This document shows positions 50,462-58,558 of a stretch of DNA of 64,000 nt, piece by piece. The DNA comes from Massilia kyonggiensis. GTDB lineage: Bacteria; Pseudomonadota; Gammaproteobacteria; Burkholderiales; Burkholderiaceae_D. The stretch is from NCBI RefSeq assembly GCF_024756235.1, contig NZ_JANUGY010000001.1, forward strand, positions 849,711-913,710. The letters run 5' to 3'. The notes under the pieces were generated by a model that searched no databases, was not told the origin of the DNA, and was given only the letters and a program-made list of their open reading frames with translations. Both the position numbers and the translations under genes were made by a program. Within the stretch, counting starts at the first letter, position 1. Each line of letters opens with the position of its first letter.

Positions 50462-51486
50462 GCCGCCAGCTCCACTGCGTAGGCCGCGGGCAGCGTCAGC
50501 ACGGCTTCCGTCAGGCCCGCATCGCCGCGGCGCAGGACGAAGCCGGCGCGCGAGCCATACAGCGCTTGCAGGCGCTCGCGCAGGTTGCGCAGGCCGACGC
50601 CGCTGCCCAGCGTCGTTTCTCCGATGCCGGCGCCGTCGTCGGCGACGACGATGGTCAACACGCCGTGCTCGCGGCCCGCCGTCACCGCGATGCGCACCGT
50701 GCCCGGCTTGGGCTCGACGCCGTGGCGCACGGCGTTTTCCACGAGCGTCATCAGGAGCAGGGGCGGCATCGCCACGGCCGCCAGATCGGATGGGCAGTCG
50801 AGCCGGTACTGCAGCCGCTCGCCGAAGCGGATCGCCATCAGCGCCAGGTAGTGGCCGGCCAGCTCGAATTCGCGGCCAAGCGTCGACGTCTCGCTGCGCA
50901 TGTCCGGCAGCGCGCTGTGCAGATAGGCGATCAGGTGTTCCAGCATCTCGACGGCGCGCTGCGGCTGGTGGCGCGCGAGATATCGCGTGTTGGCGAGCGT
51001 GTTGTACAGGAAGTGCGGTTCGACCTGCGCCTGCAGCGCTTTCAGTTCGGCCGCCAGCGCCGCGTTGCGCAGGTCCGCCAGTTGCTGTGCACGGGCGCGG
51101 GTACGGGCGAACCACAGCGGCAGTCCGAGCACGGCCACGTTCACGCCGAAGACGCAGGCCAGCAACTGCTGGTCGGGCAGCGCGTGGACATCCCATGCCG
51201 CGAGCACGCTTTTATATGCCGGCAGCACGGCCCACGCGCCGATGCCGGTCGCGGCCAGCAGCAGGATCGTGGCCCCGGTCCAGCCGAGCCGGCGCGCCGC
51301 CGCCAGCAGCAGCGCGCACGTCACGAAACCCGGCACCACGATCGCGCTGAACAACGCCAGCAAGGCATAACGCCGCAGGACCAGCGCGGCGCCCGCGACG
51401 AGCGCCAGGCACAGGAGGCTGAGCAGGCCCTGGCGCCACGTGCAGCCGTACAGGCGGCGGATGGCGTGGGTGCAGTCCATCGACAT
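50458..51486 (-). CDS. LytS/YehU-type sensor histidine kinase
   Basis: A 342-residue kinase. Four hydrophobic segments fill about residues 15-130 as the membrane sensor. The His_kinase domain has LKALQAQVEPHFLYNTLANTRYLARHQP (phospho-His in EPHFLYN) and the HATPase_c domain has LLLMTLVENAVRHGVEP (N box), VVADDGAGIG and GVGLRNLRERLQALYG (G boxes). It starts two bases after a secreted-protein gene and overlaps the response regulator, so the three are one transcript. Signal unknown. Confidence 0.93.
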   Translation of the reverse strand: MSMDCTHAIRRLYGCTWRQGLLSLLCLALVAGAALVLRRYALLALFSAIVVPGFVTCALLLAAARRLGWTGATILLLAATGIGAWAVLPAYKSVLAAWDVHALPDQQLLACVFGVNVAVLGLPLWFARTRARAQQLADLRNAALAAELKALQAQVEPHFLYNTLANTRYLARHQPQRAVEMLEHLIAYLHSALPDMRSETSTLGREFELAGHYLALMAIRFGERLQYRLDCPSDLAAVAMPPLLLMTLVENAVRHGVEPKPGTVRIAVTAGREHGVLTIVVADDGAGIGETTLGSGVGLRNLRERLQALYGSRAGFVLRRGDAGLTEAVLTLPAAYAVELAA

Positions 51487-51488
51487 GC

Positions 51489-52052
51489 TCACAGATTCGG
51501 CGTGGTGGGCAAGGTGGGCTGCGGCGGCATCCGGTCGACGGGCACGTCGCGGCCGACGGTCTCGAACGCCAGCGGTTCCATCCACATCTGCCCGGTGCCC
51601 GCGCCGATCGCACCGAACGTAATCACCGCCGCGTCGGCCGGCACGTCCAGCACGATGCTGCGCTCCTGCCAGTTGGTACTGCCCTTGAGCGGGCTGGCCT
51701 GGGTGTTGTAGAAGGCGAGTGTCTTGCCGTCCTGATTATTGACCGACATCCACAGTCCTGCCCAGTTGGTCATGTCGCGAGTACGCAGGCGCGCACGGAA
51801 ACGCACACGCTGGCCGACGTAGCGCTGCGCCTGGATGCCCTGGGTCAGCGATGCCCAGGCCGTGGTATCGCCGCTCGTGTTGCGCAGGAACTTGGCGCCG
51901 TGTCCCTCCGCGGATGCATCGACGCCGGCCGTGAATTTATCGGGATTCTGGCCGAGCAGCGACCAGCTCGGCGGCAGCGGCGCGGGCGTCGCGGCAAGCG
52001 CGAGGACGGTCGTGGCGGCCGCAGCGGCGGCGAGAATGTAATGCGGCTTCAT
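51489..52052 (-). CDS. Secreted beta-sandwich-like protein, 187 aa
   Basis: A signal peptide (PHYILAAAAAATTVLALAATP) precedes a domain with WSLLGQNPDKFTAGVDASAEGHGAKF, RVRFRARLRTRDMTNWAGLWMSV and WQERSIVLDVPADAAVITFGAIGAG. The pattern is like the carbohydrate-binding or jellyroll modules found beside AraC regulators in related bacteria. I cannot name the family securely. First gene of the operon with the LytS/LytTR pair and the S41 peptidase; it may deliver the signal sensed by the kinase. Confidence 0.75.
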   Translation of the reverse strand: MKPHYILAAAAAATTVLALAATPAPLPPSWSLLGQNPDKFTAGVDASAEGHGAKFLRNTSGDTTAWASLTQGIQAQRYVGQRVRFRARLRTRDMTNWAGLWMSVNNQDGKTLAFYNTQASPLKGSTNWQERSIVLDVPADAAVITFGAIGAGTGQMWMEPLAFETVGRDVPVDRMPPQPTLPTTPNL

Positions 52053-52169
52053 CGGTGGGTTCTTCACGAGTGGCTGGGAGTCGTCACTATGCCGCCGGCG
52101 CGACTGGCGCGCGGGACCATGCGACGGACGGCCGCCGCGCCGCGACGAACGCGGCCCGGCGCCGACGGG

Positions 52170-52724
52170 CTAGTCGGGCAGCGGCGCCGCACTCGACGCC
52201 GGCGCTTCCGTGCGCGCCGTGTTCATCACCATCGCGAGGAACGTGTAGTAGCCGTTCACGCCCATCAGGTCGACGACGCCCTGCTCGCCGAACAGCGCCA
52301 GCGCGTCGTCGTAGACGCGGTCCGACACGCGCTTGTGGCGGTGCAGTTCGAGGCAGAAGTCGTACACTACCGCTTCGTCGACGAGCATGGCGGCCGGCCG
52401 TTCGCGCCGCGCGATGGCGGCGATGACGTCGGGCGGCACGCCCACCTGCTGCGCGATCGGCGCGTGGATCGCCCACTCGACCTGCTGGTCCCATTCGCGT
52501 GCCGTGACGAGGATCGCCAGTTCCGACAGGCGCACGCCGATGGCGCTGCGGTAGCGCAAATATTCGCCCAATCGCTGTGCATACCCCATCAGTTCGGGAC
52601 TGCGCAGCAGCGGCACGAACGGGCCGTACAGCGCACCGCGCGGCCCATTGATGATCTCCTGGGCCGCGGCGCGCTGGGCGTCGGTCCAGTCTTCCGGCGG
52701 AATCGGGCGGAGGCGGTCTGTCAT
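52170..52724 (-). CDS. Carboxymuconolactone-decarboxylase-family protein
   Basis: A 184-residue CMD/AhpD-like helical protein: AQEIINGPRGALYGPFVPLLRSPELMGYAQRLGEYLRYRS, then LSELAILVTAREWDQQVEWAIHAPIAQQVGV with the family's E-x-x-x-x-H arrangement, and YDDALALFGEQGVVDLMGVNGYYTFLAMVMN. The AhpD CxxC is absent, so it is not a peroxidase adaptor. Divergent from the aminotransferase gene. The ATG at 52724 is the best start. Confidence 0.87.
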   Translation of the reverse strand: MTDRLRPIPPEDWTDAQRAAAQEIINGPRGALYGPFVPLLRSPELMGYAQRLGEYLRYRSAIGVRLSELAILVTAREWDQQVEWAIHAPIAQQVGVPPDVIAAIARRERPAAMLVDEAVVYDFCLELHRHKRVSDRVYDDALALFGEQGVVDLMGVNGYYTFLAMVMNTARTEAPASSAAPLPD

Positions 52725-52817
52725 GACGAAAATATTCGCATGCCTTGAGGCAAAAATCAAAAGAATCCCGACAGTTACCGCTTATTGTCAAACGTCAACT
52801 TTTACGGGGAGATCGGA

Positions 52818-54152
52818 ATGACTCGCATCCTGCATCGCAGCCTGCGCCAGACGCCGCCCGTCGCGGTCGGCGGCGCGGGGGTCTATCTCTACGACAGCCA
52901 TGGGCGCAGCTACCTCGACGCCAGCGGCGGCGCGGCCGTGTCGTCGCTCGGGCACGGCCATCCCGACGTGATCGCGGCCATGCACCGCCAGATCGACCAG
53001 TGCGCCTATGCCCACACCGCGTTCTTCACGACAGAGGTGGCGGAGCAGCTCGCCGATTGCCTCGTGGCGAACGCGCCGGCCGGCATCGAAGGCGTGTACC
53101 TCGTGTCGGGCGGATCGGAAGCGATGGAGACGGCGCTCAAGCTCGCGCGCCAGTACTTCGTCGAGGGCGGAGAAGCGAAGCGCTCGCTGTTCATCGCCCG
53201 GCGCCAGAGCTACCACGGGAATACGCTGGGCGCGCTGGCCGTGGGCGGCAACGAATGGCGCCGCCAGCCGTTCGCGCCGCTGCTGATCGACGTCGAGCGG
53301 GTGTCGGCCTGCTATGAATACCGCGGCCGGGCCGAGGACCAGACCGTCGACCAGTACACGGCCATGCTGCTGGACGAACTGGAAGCGGCGATCCTGCAGG
53401 CCGGCCCGGACCGCGTGATCGCGTTCTGCGCCGAACCCGTCGTGGGCGCGACCGGCGGCGCGATCCCGCCCACGCCCGGCTACTTCCGTGGCGTGCGCGC
53501 GCTGTGCGACAAGTACGGCATCCTGTTCATCGCGGACGAAGTGATGTGCGGGATGGGCCGCACCGGCACGATGTACGCGATCGAGCAGGATGGCGTGGCG
53601 CCCGACCTGATCGCCGTGGCGAAAGGCCTGGGCGCCGGCTACCAGCCGATCGGCGCGGTGCTCGTGAACGGCGCCATCATCGAACGCCTGCGCGCCGGCA
53701 GCGGCGCGTTCCTGCACGGCCACACCTACATCGGGCATCCGGTGGCGGCGGCGGCGGCTCTCGCCGTCCAGCAGGTCATCGAGCGCGACGATCTGCTCAC
53801 CCAGGTGCGCCTGCGCGGCGCGCAGCTGCGGGCCATGCTGGACGAGGAATTCGAAGACCATCCGCACGTGGGCGACATCCGCGGCCGCGGGCTGTTCCTG
53901 GCGCTGGAACTGGTGCGCGAGCGCGAGACGAAGTCGCCTTTCGCGCCGGAGCTGAAGCTGCACGCGGCGATCAAGGCGCGCGCGATGGAGAACGGGTTGC
54001 TGGTGTATCCGATGGGCGGCACGATCGATGGCCGCCACGGCGATCATGTGCTGCTGGCGCCGCCGTTCGTCGTCACGCAGGGAGACCTGGGCGAGATCGT
54101 GGGGCGGTTGACAGCATCGATCGAAGAAGCGTTGAAGCAGGTGGCGACGTAA
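52818..54152 (+). CDS. Class III PLP-dependent aminotransferase
   Basis: A 444-residue fold-type I enzyme of the omega-amino acid/acetylornithine group: YLYDSHGRSYLDASGGAAVSSLGHGHPDV, the PLP-contacting VSGGSEAMETALKLARQY, YHGNTLGALAVGGN, LFIADEVMCGMGRTGTMYA and the Schiff-base lysine in LIAVAKGLGAGYQPIGAVL. The GGGGAG ribosome site supports the ATG at 52818. Substrate may be an omega- or beta-amino acid. It converges on the FAH-MFS-KamA operon, hinting at related metabolism. Confidence 0.92.
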   Translation: MTRILHRSLRQTPPVAVGGAGVYLYDSHGRSYLDASGGAAVSSLGHGHPDVIAAMHRQIDQCAYAHTAFFTTEVAEQLADCLVANAPAGIEGVYLVSGGSEAMETALKLARQYFVEGGEAKRSLFIARRQSYHGNTLGALAVGGNEWRRQPFAPLLIDVERVSACYEYRGRAEDQTVDQYTAMLLDELEAAILQAGPDRVIAFCAEPVVGATGGAIPPTPGYFRGVRALCDKYGILFIADEVMCGMGRTGTMYAIEQDGVAPDLIAVAKGLGAGYQPIGAVLVNGAIIERLRAGSGAFLHGHTYIGHPVAAAAALAVQQVIERDDLLTQVRLRGAQLRAMLDEEFEDHPHVGDIRGRGLFLALELVRERETKSPFAPELKLHAAIKARAMENGLLVYPMGGTIDGRHGDHVLLAPPFVVTQGDLGEIVGRLTASIEEALKQVAT

Positions 54153-54172
54153 GCGCCGCCACCGTGTGCGGA

Positions 54173-55024
54173 TTACGCCTTGGGGTACGCGAGCACTTCC
54201 TGCTGCTGCTCGCCCAGCCCCGCGATCCCGAGGCGCAGCTTGTCGCCCTTCTTGAGGAAGCGCTGCGGGCTGCGGCCGAGGCCCACGCCCGGCGGCGTGC
54301 CCGTGGTGATGATGTCGCCCGGCTCCAGGGTCATGAAGCGCGACAGGTAGCTCACGATCTGCGCGACAGTGAAAATCATCTTCGACGTGTTCCCGGTCTG
54401 CACGCGCTTGCCGTTCAGGTCGAGGTACAGGTCGAGATCCTGCACGTCGAAGATCTCGTCCTTGGTGACGAGGAACGGGCCGACGGGGCCGAAGGTGTCG
54501 CAGCCTTTGCCTTTATCCCACTGCGAACCGAGTTCGAACTGGTAGGCGCGTTCCGAGACGTCGTTGACGACGCAATAGCCGGCCACGTATTTCAGCGCAT
54601 CCTTCTCGTCGACGTATTGCGCGCGGGTGCCGATGACGACGCCCAGCTCGACTTCCCAGTCGGTCTTCTTCGACCCTTTCGGCAGCTGGATGGGATCGTC
54701 CGGGCCGTTCAGGCAGGACGTCGCCTTCATGAACATGATCGGTTCCTTCGGGATCGGCGCCCCGACTTCGGCCGCGTGGTCGGAGTAATTCATGCCGATG
54801 CCGATGAACTTGCCGACGCCCTTGACCGGCACGCCGAAGCGGGGATTGCCGCGGACGACCGGCAGCGTTTTCCAGTCGACCTTGGCGAGCTTGCGCAACG
54901 CCTTTTCCGACAGCACCGACGCGTCGATGTCCTCGATGACGCCGGACAGGTCGCGCAGGCGGCCTTCCTCGTCGAACAGGCCCGGTTTTTCCTTACCGGG
55001 GCGTCCGTAACGAACCAATCTCAT
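54173..55024 (-). CDS. Fumarylacetoacetate hydrolase (FAH)-family protein
   Basis: A 283-residue FAH-fold enzyme. The N-terminal part has MRLVRYGRPGKEKPGLFDEEG. The core has IGIGMNYSDHAAEVGAPIPKEPIMFMKATSCLNGPDDPI, the metal-binding DWEVELGVVIGTRAQYV, and GDIITTGTPPGVGLGRSPQRFLKKGD. Family members include acylpyruvases, oxaloacetate decarboxylases and ureidoglycolate lyases; substrate not determined. It overlaps the MFS gene by 32 bp and is last of the KamA-MFS-FAH operon. Confidence 0.92.
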   Translation of the reverse strand: MRLVRYGRPGKEKPGLFDEEGRLRDLSGVIEDIDASVLSEKALRKLAKVDWKTLPVVRGNPRFGVPVKGVGKFIGIGMNYSDHAAEVGAPIPKEPIMFMKATSCLNGPDDPIQLPKGSKKTDWEVELGVVIGTRAQYVDEKDALKYVAGYCVVNDVSERAYQFELGSQWDKGKGCDTFGPVGPFLVTKDEIFDVQDLDLYLDLNGKRVQTGNTSKMIFTVAQIVSYLSRFMTLEPGDIITTGTPPGVGLGRSPQRFLKKGDKLRLGIAGLGEQQQEVLAYPKA

Positions 55025-56300
55025 ATTCTTCCTTCTGGGTGAGCAAAGCGATGCCGCATTTTACTTGACGGCGCCGAAGAAAGTCGTGGAAGTACCCGAG
55101 CAGGCCAGGCATCTGCAGCGCCACCAGCACGCCGAACGCGACGCGGTAGGCGAGCGCCGGAAAGTGGCCGGCGGCGTCGGGGCGCCACAGGCCGACGATC
55201 AGCCCGAACCCCGCCTGCACGAGGAACGCGCCGATGAAGATCAGCAGATTGAGGCACGTGGCGGCGCGTCCCGTCAGCGTGCGCGGCAGGCTCTGGGCCA
55301 CGATCGCGTACTCGATGCCGGTGATCGTCCCCACGAGCGTAAACAGCACCGACAGCAGCTGCAGGCTGGGACGCCAGTTGAATACGATCACGACCTGCAC
55401 GAGGATGAACAAAGCGACGCCGACGGCGGCCACGTCCAGCGCCTCGATGCCGCGCCGGCCCGCCCACTCCGTGATCATGCCGACGGCGATGGCGCCGAAG
55501 ATCACCGACGCCATGCCCATGTACAGCAGGTAGGCGACGGCGCCATCGGGGAAACGGGCCACGTCGGACAGCCAGCGCCCGATCCACAGGCCCTGGATGC
55601 CGAAGAAGATCGCATGCGGTACGAGCACCAGCGAGATCGTCGCGCGGAACGCGGGCGCTCGGTACACGTCCAGCACCGAGCGCACGGTCGGCAACGCGCC
55701 GCCGGGGGCCTTCGACCTGGGCGTGATGAGCCAGATCAGCAGGCCGCTGCAGGCCGTGAGCGCCGCGAGCAGCATGAACAGGCCGCGCCAGTCCGTGTGC
55801 TGCAGCAGCATCCGTACCGGCATGGTGCTTGACGCCGCACCGAGTCCGCCCACGGCGATCAGGTAGCCCTGCACGGACGGCAGGCGCTTGGGCGAGATCC
55901 ACGTGGAGATCGCCTTCACGGCGGACATGAAACACCCGCCCAGGCCGCAGCCGATGACGGCGCGCGCCAGCACCAGCTGGCCGAACGAGCGGCCGGTGGC
56001 GAACAGCAGCGCGCCCGTCGCCGCCAGCATCAACAGCACCACCTGTACCTTGCGCGGGCCGTAGCGGTCGAGCGCGATCCCGACCGGCAGCTGGACGAGG
56101 GCGAACGCGAAAAAGAACGCGCTCGTGAGGAGGCCGAGCTGGCCCGGCGTCAGCGCGAGCGCGCCGACCAGATGCGGTGCCAGCACGGCGTTCACGTTGC
56201 GCAGCAGCGAGGACAGGTAATGCCCCAGCGCGAACGGCAGGAACACGTAGAAAAACACTGCCACCCCGTTGAGGCGCGACTGGCTCTGGTCGGTTTCCAT
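54993..56300 (-). CDS. MFS transporter
   Basis: A 435-residue major facilitator with 12 hydrophobic segments and the loop 2-3 motif GIALDRYGPRKVQ. It has LARAVIGCGLGGCFMSAVKAISTW in helix 4 and AMP-like end segments. It resembles the ACS/NNP-type organic-acid or glucarate-like carriers more than drug pumps, but substrate is not certain. ATG at 56300 is favoured: GGAG precedes it by six bases, whereas the earlier in-frame ATG abuts that site. Follows the KamA-like gene by 16 bp. Confidence 0.88.
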   Translation of the reverse strand: METDQSQSRLNGVAVFFYVFLPFALGHYLSSLLRNVNAVLAPHLVGALALTPGQLGLLTSAFFFAFALVQLPVGIALDRYGPRKVQVVLLMLAATGALLFATGRSFGQLVLARAVIGCGLGGCFMSAVKAISTWISPKRLPSVQGYLIAVGGLGAASSTMPVRMLLQHTDWRGLFMLLAALTACSGLLIWLITPRSKAPGGALPTVRSVLDVYRAPAFRATISLVLVPHAIFFGIQGLWIGRWLSDVARFPDGAVAYLLYMGMASVIFGAIAVGMITEWAGRRGIEALDVAAVGVALFILVQVVIVFNWRPSLQLLSVLFTLVGTITGIEYAIVAQSLPRTLTGRAATCLNLLIFIGAFLVQAGFGLIVGLWRPDAAGHFPALAYRVAFGVLVALQMPGLLGYFHDFLRRRQVKCGIALLTQKEEYEIGSLRTPR

Positions 56301-56316
56301 GGACATCTCCTGCGGG

Positions 56317-57723
56317 TCAGGCCGCGTCGGGTTGACTGTCGCTGGCACGCCGGTCCTGCGCGTGGACAGCCTGGATCGGGATCACGCGTCCCGCCGCGCC
56401 AAACGTGTCGTGGTCGTCCTCGCCGCCTTCGAAGAAGAACTTCTTGCGGCCGAACGCGGGCTTCAGGTGATCGAGCCAGGTGGCGTCGGGATCGTATTTC
56501 GCGAAGAACGGCCGCCGCACCCAGTCCGGATTGCGCGCCTGCAGGAACTGCAGCGCGAACAGCTTTTCGCCGTTGATGGTGACGACGCCGTCGATCACGA
56601 CCTTGCCCGGGAACGCGCTCATCGACGGCCCGCGCACGGTGCGCGACAGGCCCGACACCATGCTGTACGCGGCCTGGAAGATCTCGTGCGCACGCGCCAG
56701 CGGCAACGAGAAGTACTCGCGCGGCCCCGTGTCCCGCTCGACGAACATGTAATAAGGGATCGCGCCCAGGCGCACGCCCGTCGTCCACAGTTCGGCCCAG
56801 CTGTTCGGGTCTTCGTTGATGTGGCGGATCAGCGGGCCCTGCATGCGCAAGGTGGCGCCGGTGCCGACGATGCGCTTGACGGCCTGCTGGGCCACCGGCT
56901 GGCGCAGCTCGACGGCGTGGTTGTAATGCCCCATCAGCGCGAGATTCTTGCCGGCCTTGACGACTTTCTCGAACAGGCGCATCAGGTCGTCGCTGTCCTT
57001 GTCCGACACGTAGCGCTGCGGCCAGTACGCGACCGACTTGGTGCCGATGCGGATGTTCTGGATATGCGCCAACTCGGGCGCCAGCAGCGGTTCGATGAAC
57101 TCGGCCAGCGAGCGCGTATTCATGATCATCGGATCGCCGCCCGTGATCAGGACATCCGTCACGTCCGGATGCGTGCTGAGGTAGGACACCAGTTCCGTGC
57201 ACTCGCGCGCATCGAACTTCATCTCTTCCATGCCCACGAACTGCGGCCAGCGGAAGCAGAAGGTGCAATAGGCGTGGCACGTCTGGCCCGCGCTGGGGAA
57301 GAACAGCACGGTCTCCTTGTATTTGTGCTGCAGGCCCTTGAGCGGCGCGTCGTTCACGCGCGGCACGTTGTGCGTCATCTGCCCGGCCGGGTGCGGGTTC
57401 ATGCGCATGCGGATCTGGTGCACGAGCTGCGCGATCGCGGCGTCGTCCTTTTTAACCAGCACGAGGTCGCGCAGCTGCTCGTATTCGCGTGCGGGCAGCA
57501 TGTCGCGGTGGGGAAACGTCAGGCGGTAGATCGGATCGTCCGGGACGTTGCTCCAGTCGATCAGCTGCTCCATCACGTATTCGTTCGTGCGGAAGGGCAG
57601 CACGTGGGAGACCACCTGCACCGCTTCCTGCAGATCAGGGCTCAGCCATTGCCATTGGCGGGCGTTCTGGATCGACTGGCGGGTATAGGGCTTGAACTTG
57701 GCGGGGGTTGCGTCGAGGGTCAC
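56317..57723 (-). CDS. KamA-family radical SAM aminomutase-like protein
   Basis: A 468-residue radical SAM protein of the lysine 2,3-aminomutase family. The cluster motif is CHAYCTFCFRW (Cys 149, 153, 156), followed by VTDVLITGGDPMIMNTRSLAEF and IRIGTKSVAYWPQRYV. The region where KamA normally carries the glycine-rich PLP motif ending in Lys reads AFPGKVVIDGVVTINGEK. That is a shortened version, so PLP use and substrate are uncertain. The GTG at 57723 is chosen for its AGGAG ribosome site. Leads the operon with the MFS and FAH genes. Confidence 0.85.
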   Translation of the reverse strand: MTLDATPAKFKPYTRQSIQNARQWQWLSPDLQEAVQVVSHVLPFRTNEYVMEQLIDWSNVPDDPIYRLTFPHRDMLPAREYEQLRDLVLVKKDDAAIAQLVHQIRMRMNPHPAGQMTHNVPRVNDAPLKGLQHKYKETVLFFPSAGQTCHAYCTFCFRWPQFVGMEEMKFDARECTELVSYLSTHPDVTDVLITGGDPMIMNTRSLAEFIEPLLAPELAHIQNIRIGTKSVAYWPQRYVSDKDSDDLMRLFEKVVKAGKNLALMGHYNHAVELRQPVAQQAVKRIVGTGATLRMQGPLIRHINEDPNSWAELWTTGVRLGAIPYYMFVERDTGPREYFSLPLARAHEIFQAAYSMVSGLSRTVRGPSMSAFPGKVVIDGVVTINGEKLFALQFLQARNPDWVRRPFFAKYDPDATWLDHLKPAFGRKKFFFEGGEDDHDTFGAAGRVIPIQAVHAQDRRASDSQPDAA

Positions 57724-58018
57724 GGGATTTCTCCTGAGGGAAGTGGTTGGTGGCAGCAAAAGGTGACGCACGGAAATAATTGCCGACAGGAACCGATAGT
57801 AGGGAGACGGCCGTTCTTTCGAGTTGCCCAGAGTCAAGTTCTAATTCCGTTTCTCACTGAATTCCACATGCACTGCGAAAGATCAGCGTTGCCGTTGCGG
57901 CCGCACATCGGGCGCTACTTGCGTTAGCACAACAGCCCGGCTGGGGCTGCGGCGTAGAGTACGAAATGCAAATAGGCAACATTCAGACCTATCCCTCGTT
58001 TCCCCGAAAGGACATCCT
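57724..58018. other. Divergent intergenic region between KamA-like gene and Cache gene
   Basis: About 295 bp. Contains the ribosome site of the leftward KamA-like gene and, near the right end, GAAAGGA ahead of the Cache gene. No gene, clear sigma-54 or sigma-28 promoter, or repeat was recognised. Confidence 0.5.
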
Positions 58019-58477
58019 ATGAAGCTGACCGCAACCGTAGTCGCTACCGCCCTGACCCTGTCCTGCGCCGGTGCGCTGGCGGCCGAACCGACCGAGAAAG
58101 ATGCGATCGCCATGGCCGAGCGCGGCGCCGCGATGGTCAAGGCCAAGGGCAAGGAAGAAGTCATGAAACGCATCACGGCCAAGGATCCGGACTTCGTCCA
58201 GGGCTCGCTGTATATCGACATGCGCGACGTCAAGACCGGCATCGTGCTGGCCCATCCGTACAACCCGTCGATCGTCGGCAAGGACTTGACGGACGTGCCC
58301 GATGCGAACGGCAAGAAATACCGCCGCGAGATCATCGAACTGGCCGCCGCCAAGGGCAAGGGCTGGGTCGACTATCAGTACAAGAATCCGACCACGGGCA
58401 AGATCGAGCCGAAGACGACCTACATCCTGCTCGTCGACGGCGTCGTGCTCGAGGCCGGGCTATACAAGAAACAATAG
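58019..58477 (+). CDS. Periplasmic single-Cache protein
   Basis: A 152-residue secreted protein with signal peptide MKLTATVVATALTLSCAGALA. A single Cache domain (sCache_2 type) follows: AIAMAERGAAMVKAKGKEEVMKRI, FVQGSLYIDMRDVKTGIVLAHPYNPSIVGKDL, GKGWVDYQYKNPTTGKIEPKTTYI and the ending VVLEAGLY. Such free-standing Cache proteins bind small carboxylates and often partner with a chemoreceptor; the MCP gene follows 81 bp downstream. A good GAAAGGA ribosome site precedes the ATG. Confidence 0.88.
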   Translation: MKLTATVVATALTLSCAGALAAEPTEKDAIAMAERGAAMVKAKGKEEVMKRITAKDPDFVQGSLYIDMRDVKTGIVLAHPYNPSIVGKDLTDVPDANGKKYRREIIELAAAKGKGWVDYQYKNPTTGKIEPKTTYILLVDGVVLEAGLYKKQ

Positions 58478-58486
58478 GTCGTGCGC

Positions 58487-58537
58487 GCGGGCGGCATGCC
58501 CGCGTTCGGTGTTCGAGCGGGCGGCATGCCCGCGTTC
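58487..58537 (+). repeat. Tandem hairpin repeat between Cache and MCP genes
   Basis: A 21-nt unit beginning GCGGGCGGCATGCCCGC occurs twice with a 30-bp period (58487-58507, 58517-58537). Each unit is itself a 6-bp stem with a 5-nt loop. The second is followed by TTCTTATTT, giving a terminator-like shape just upstream of the MCP start. Confidence 0.75.
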
Positions 58538-58558
58538 TTATTTAAGCGGGAGCGCAAC

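Noticed and set aside
57724..58018. A flagellar sigma-28 or sigma-54 promoter for the Cache/MCP genes
   Set aside because: No TAAA-N15-GCCGATAA or TGGC-N9-TTGCA match of reasonable quality was found.
58481..58558. A 26-residue N-terminal extension of the MCP
   Set aside because: It is the translation of the tandem hairpins (RAGGMPAF twice); the ribosome site and TM1 fit the ATG at 58559.
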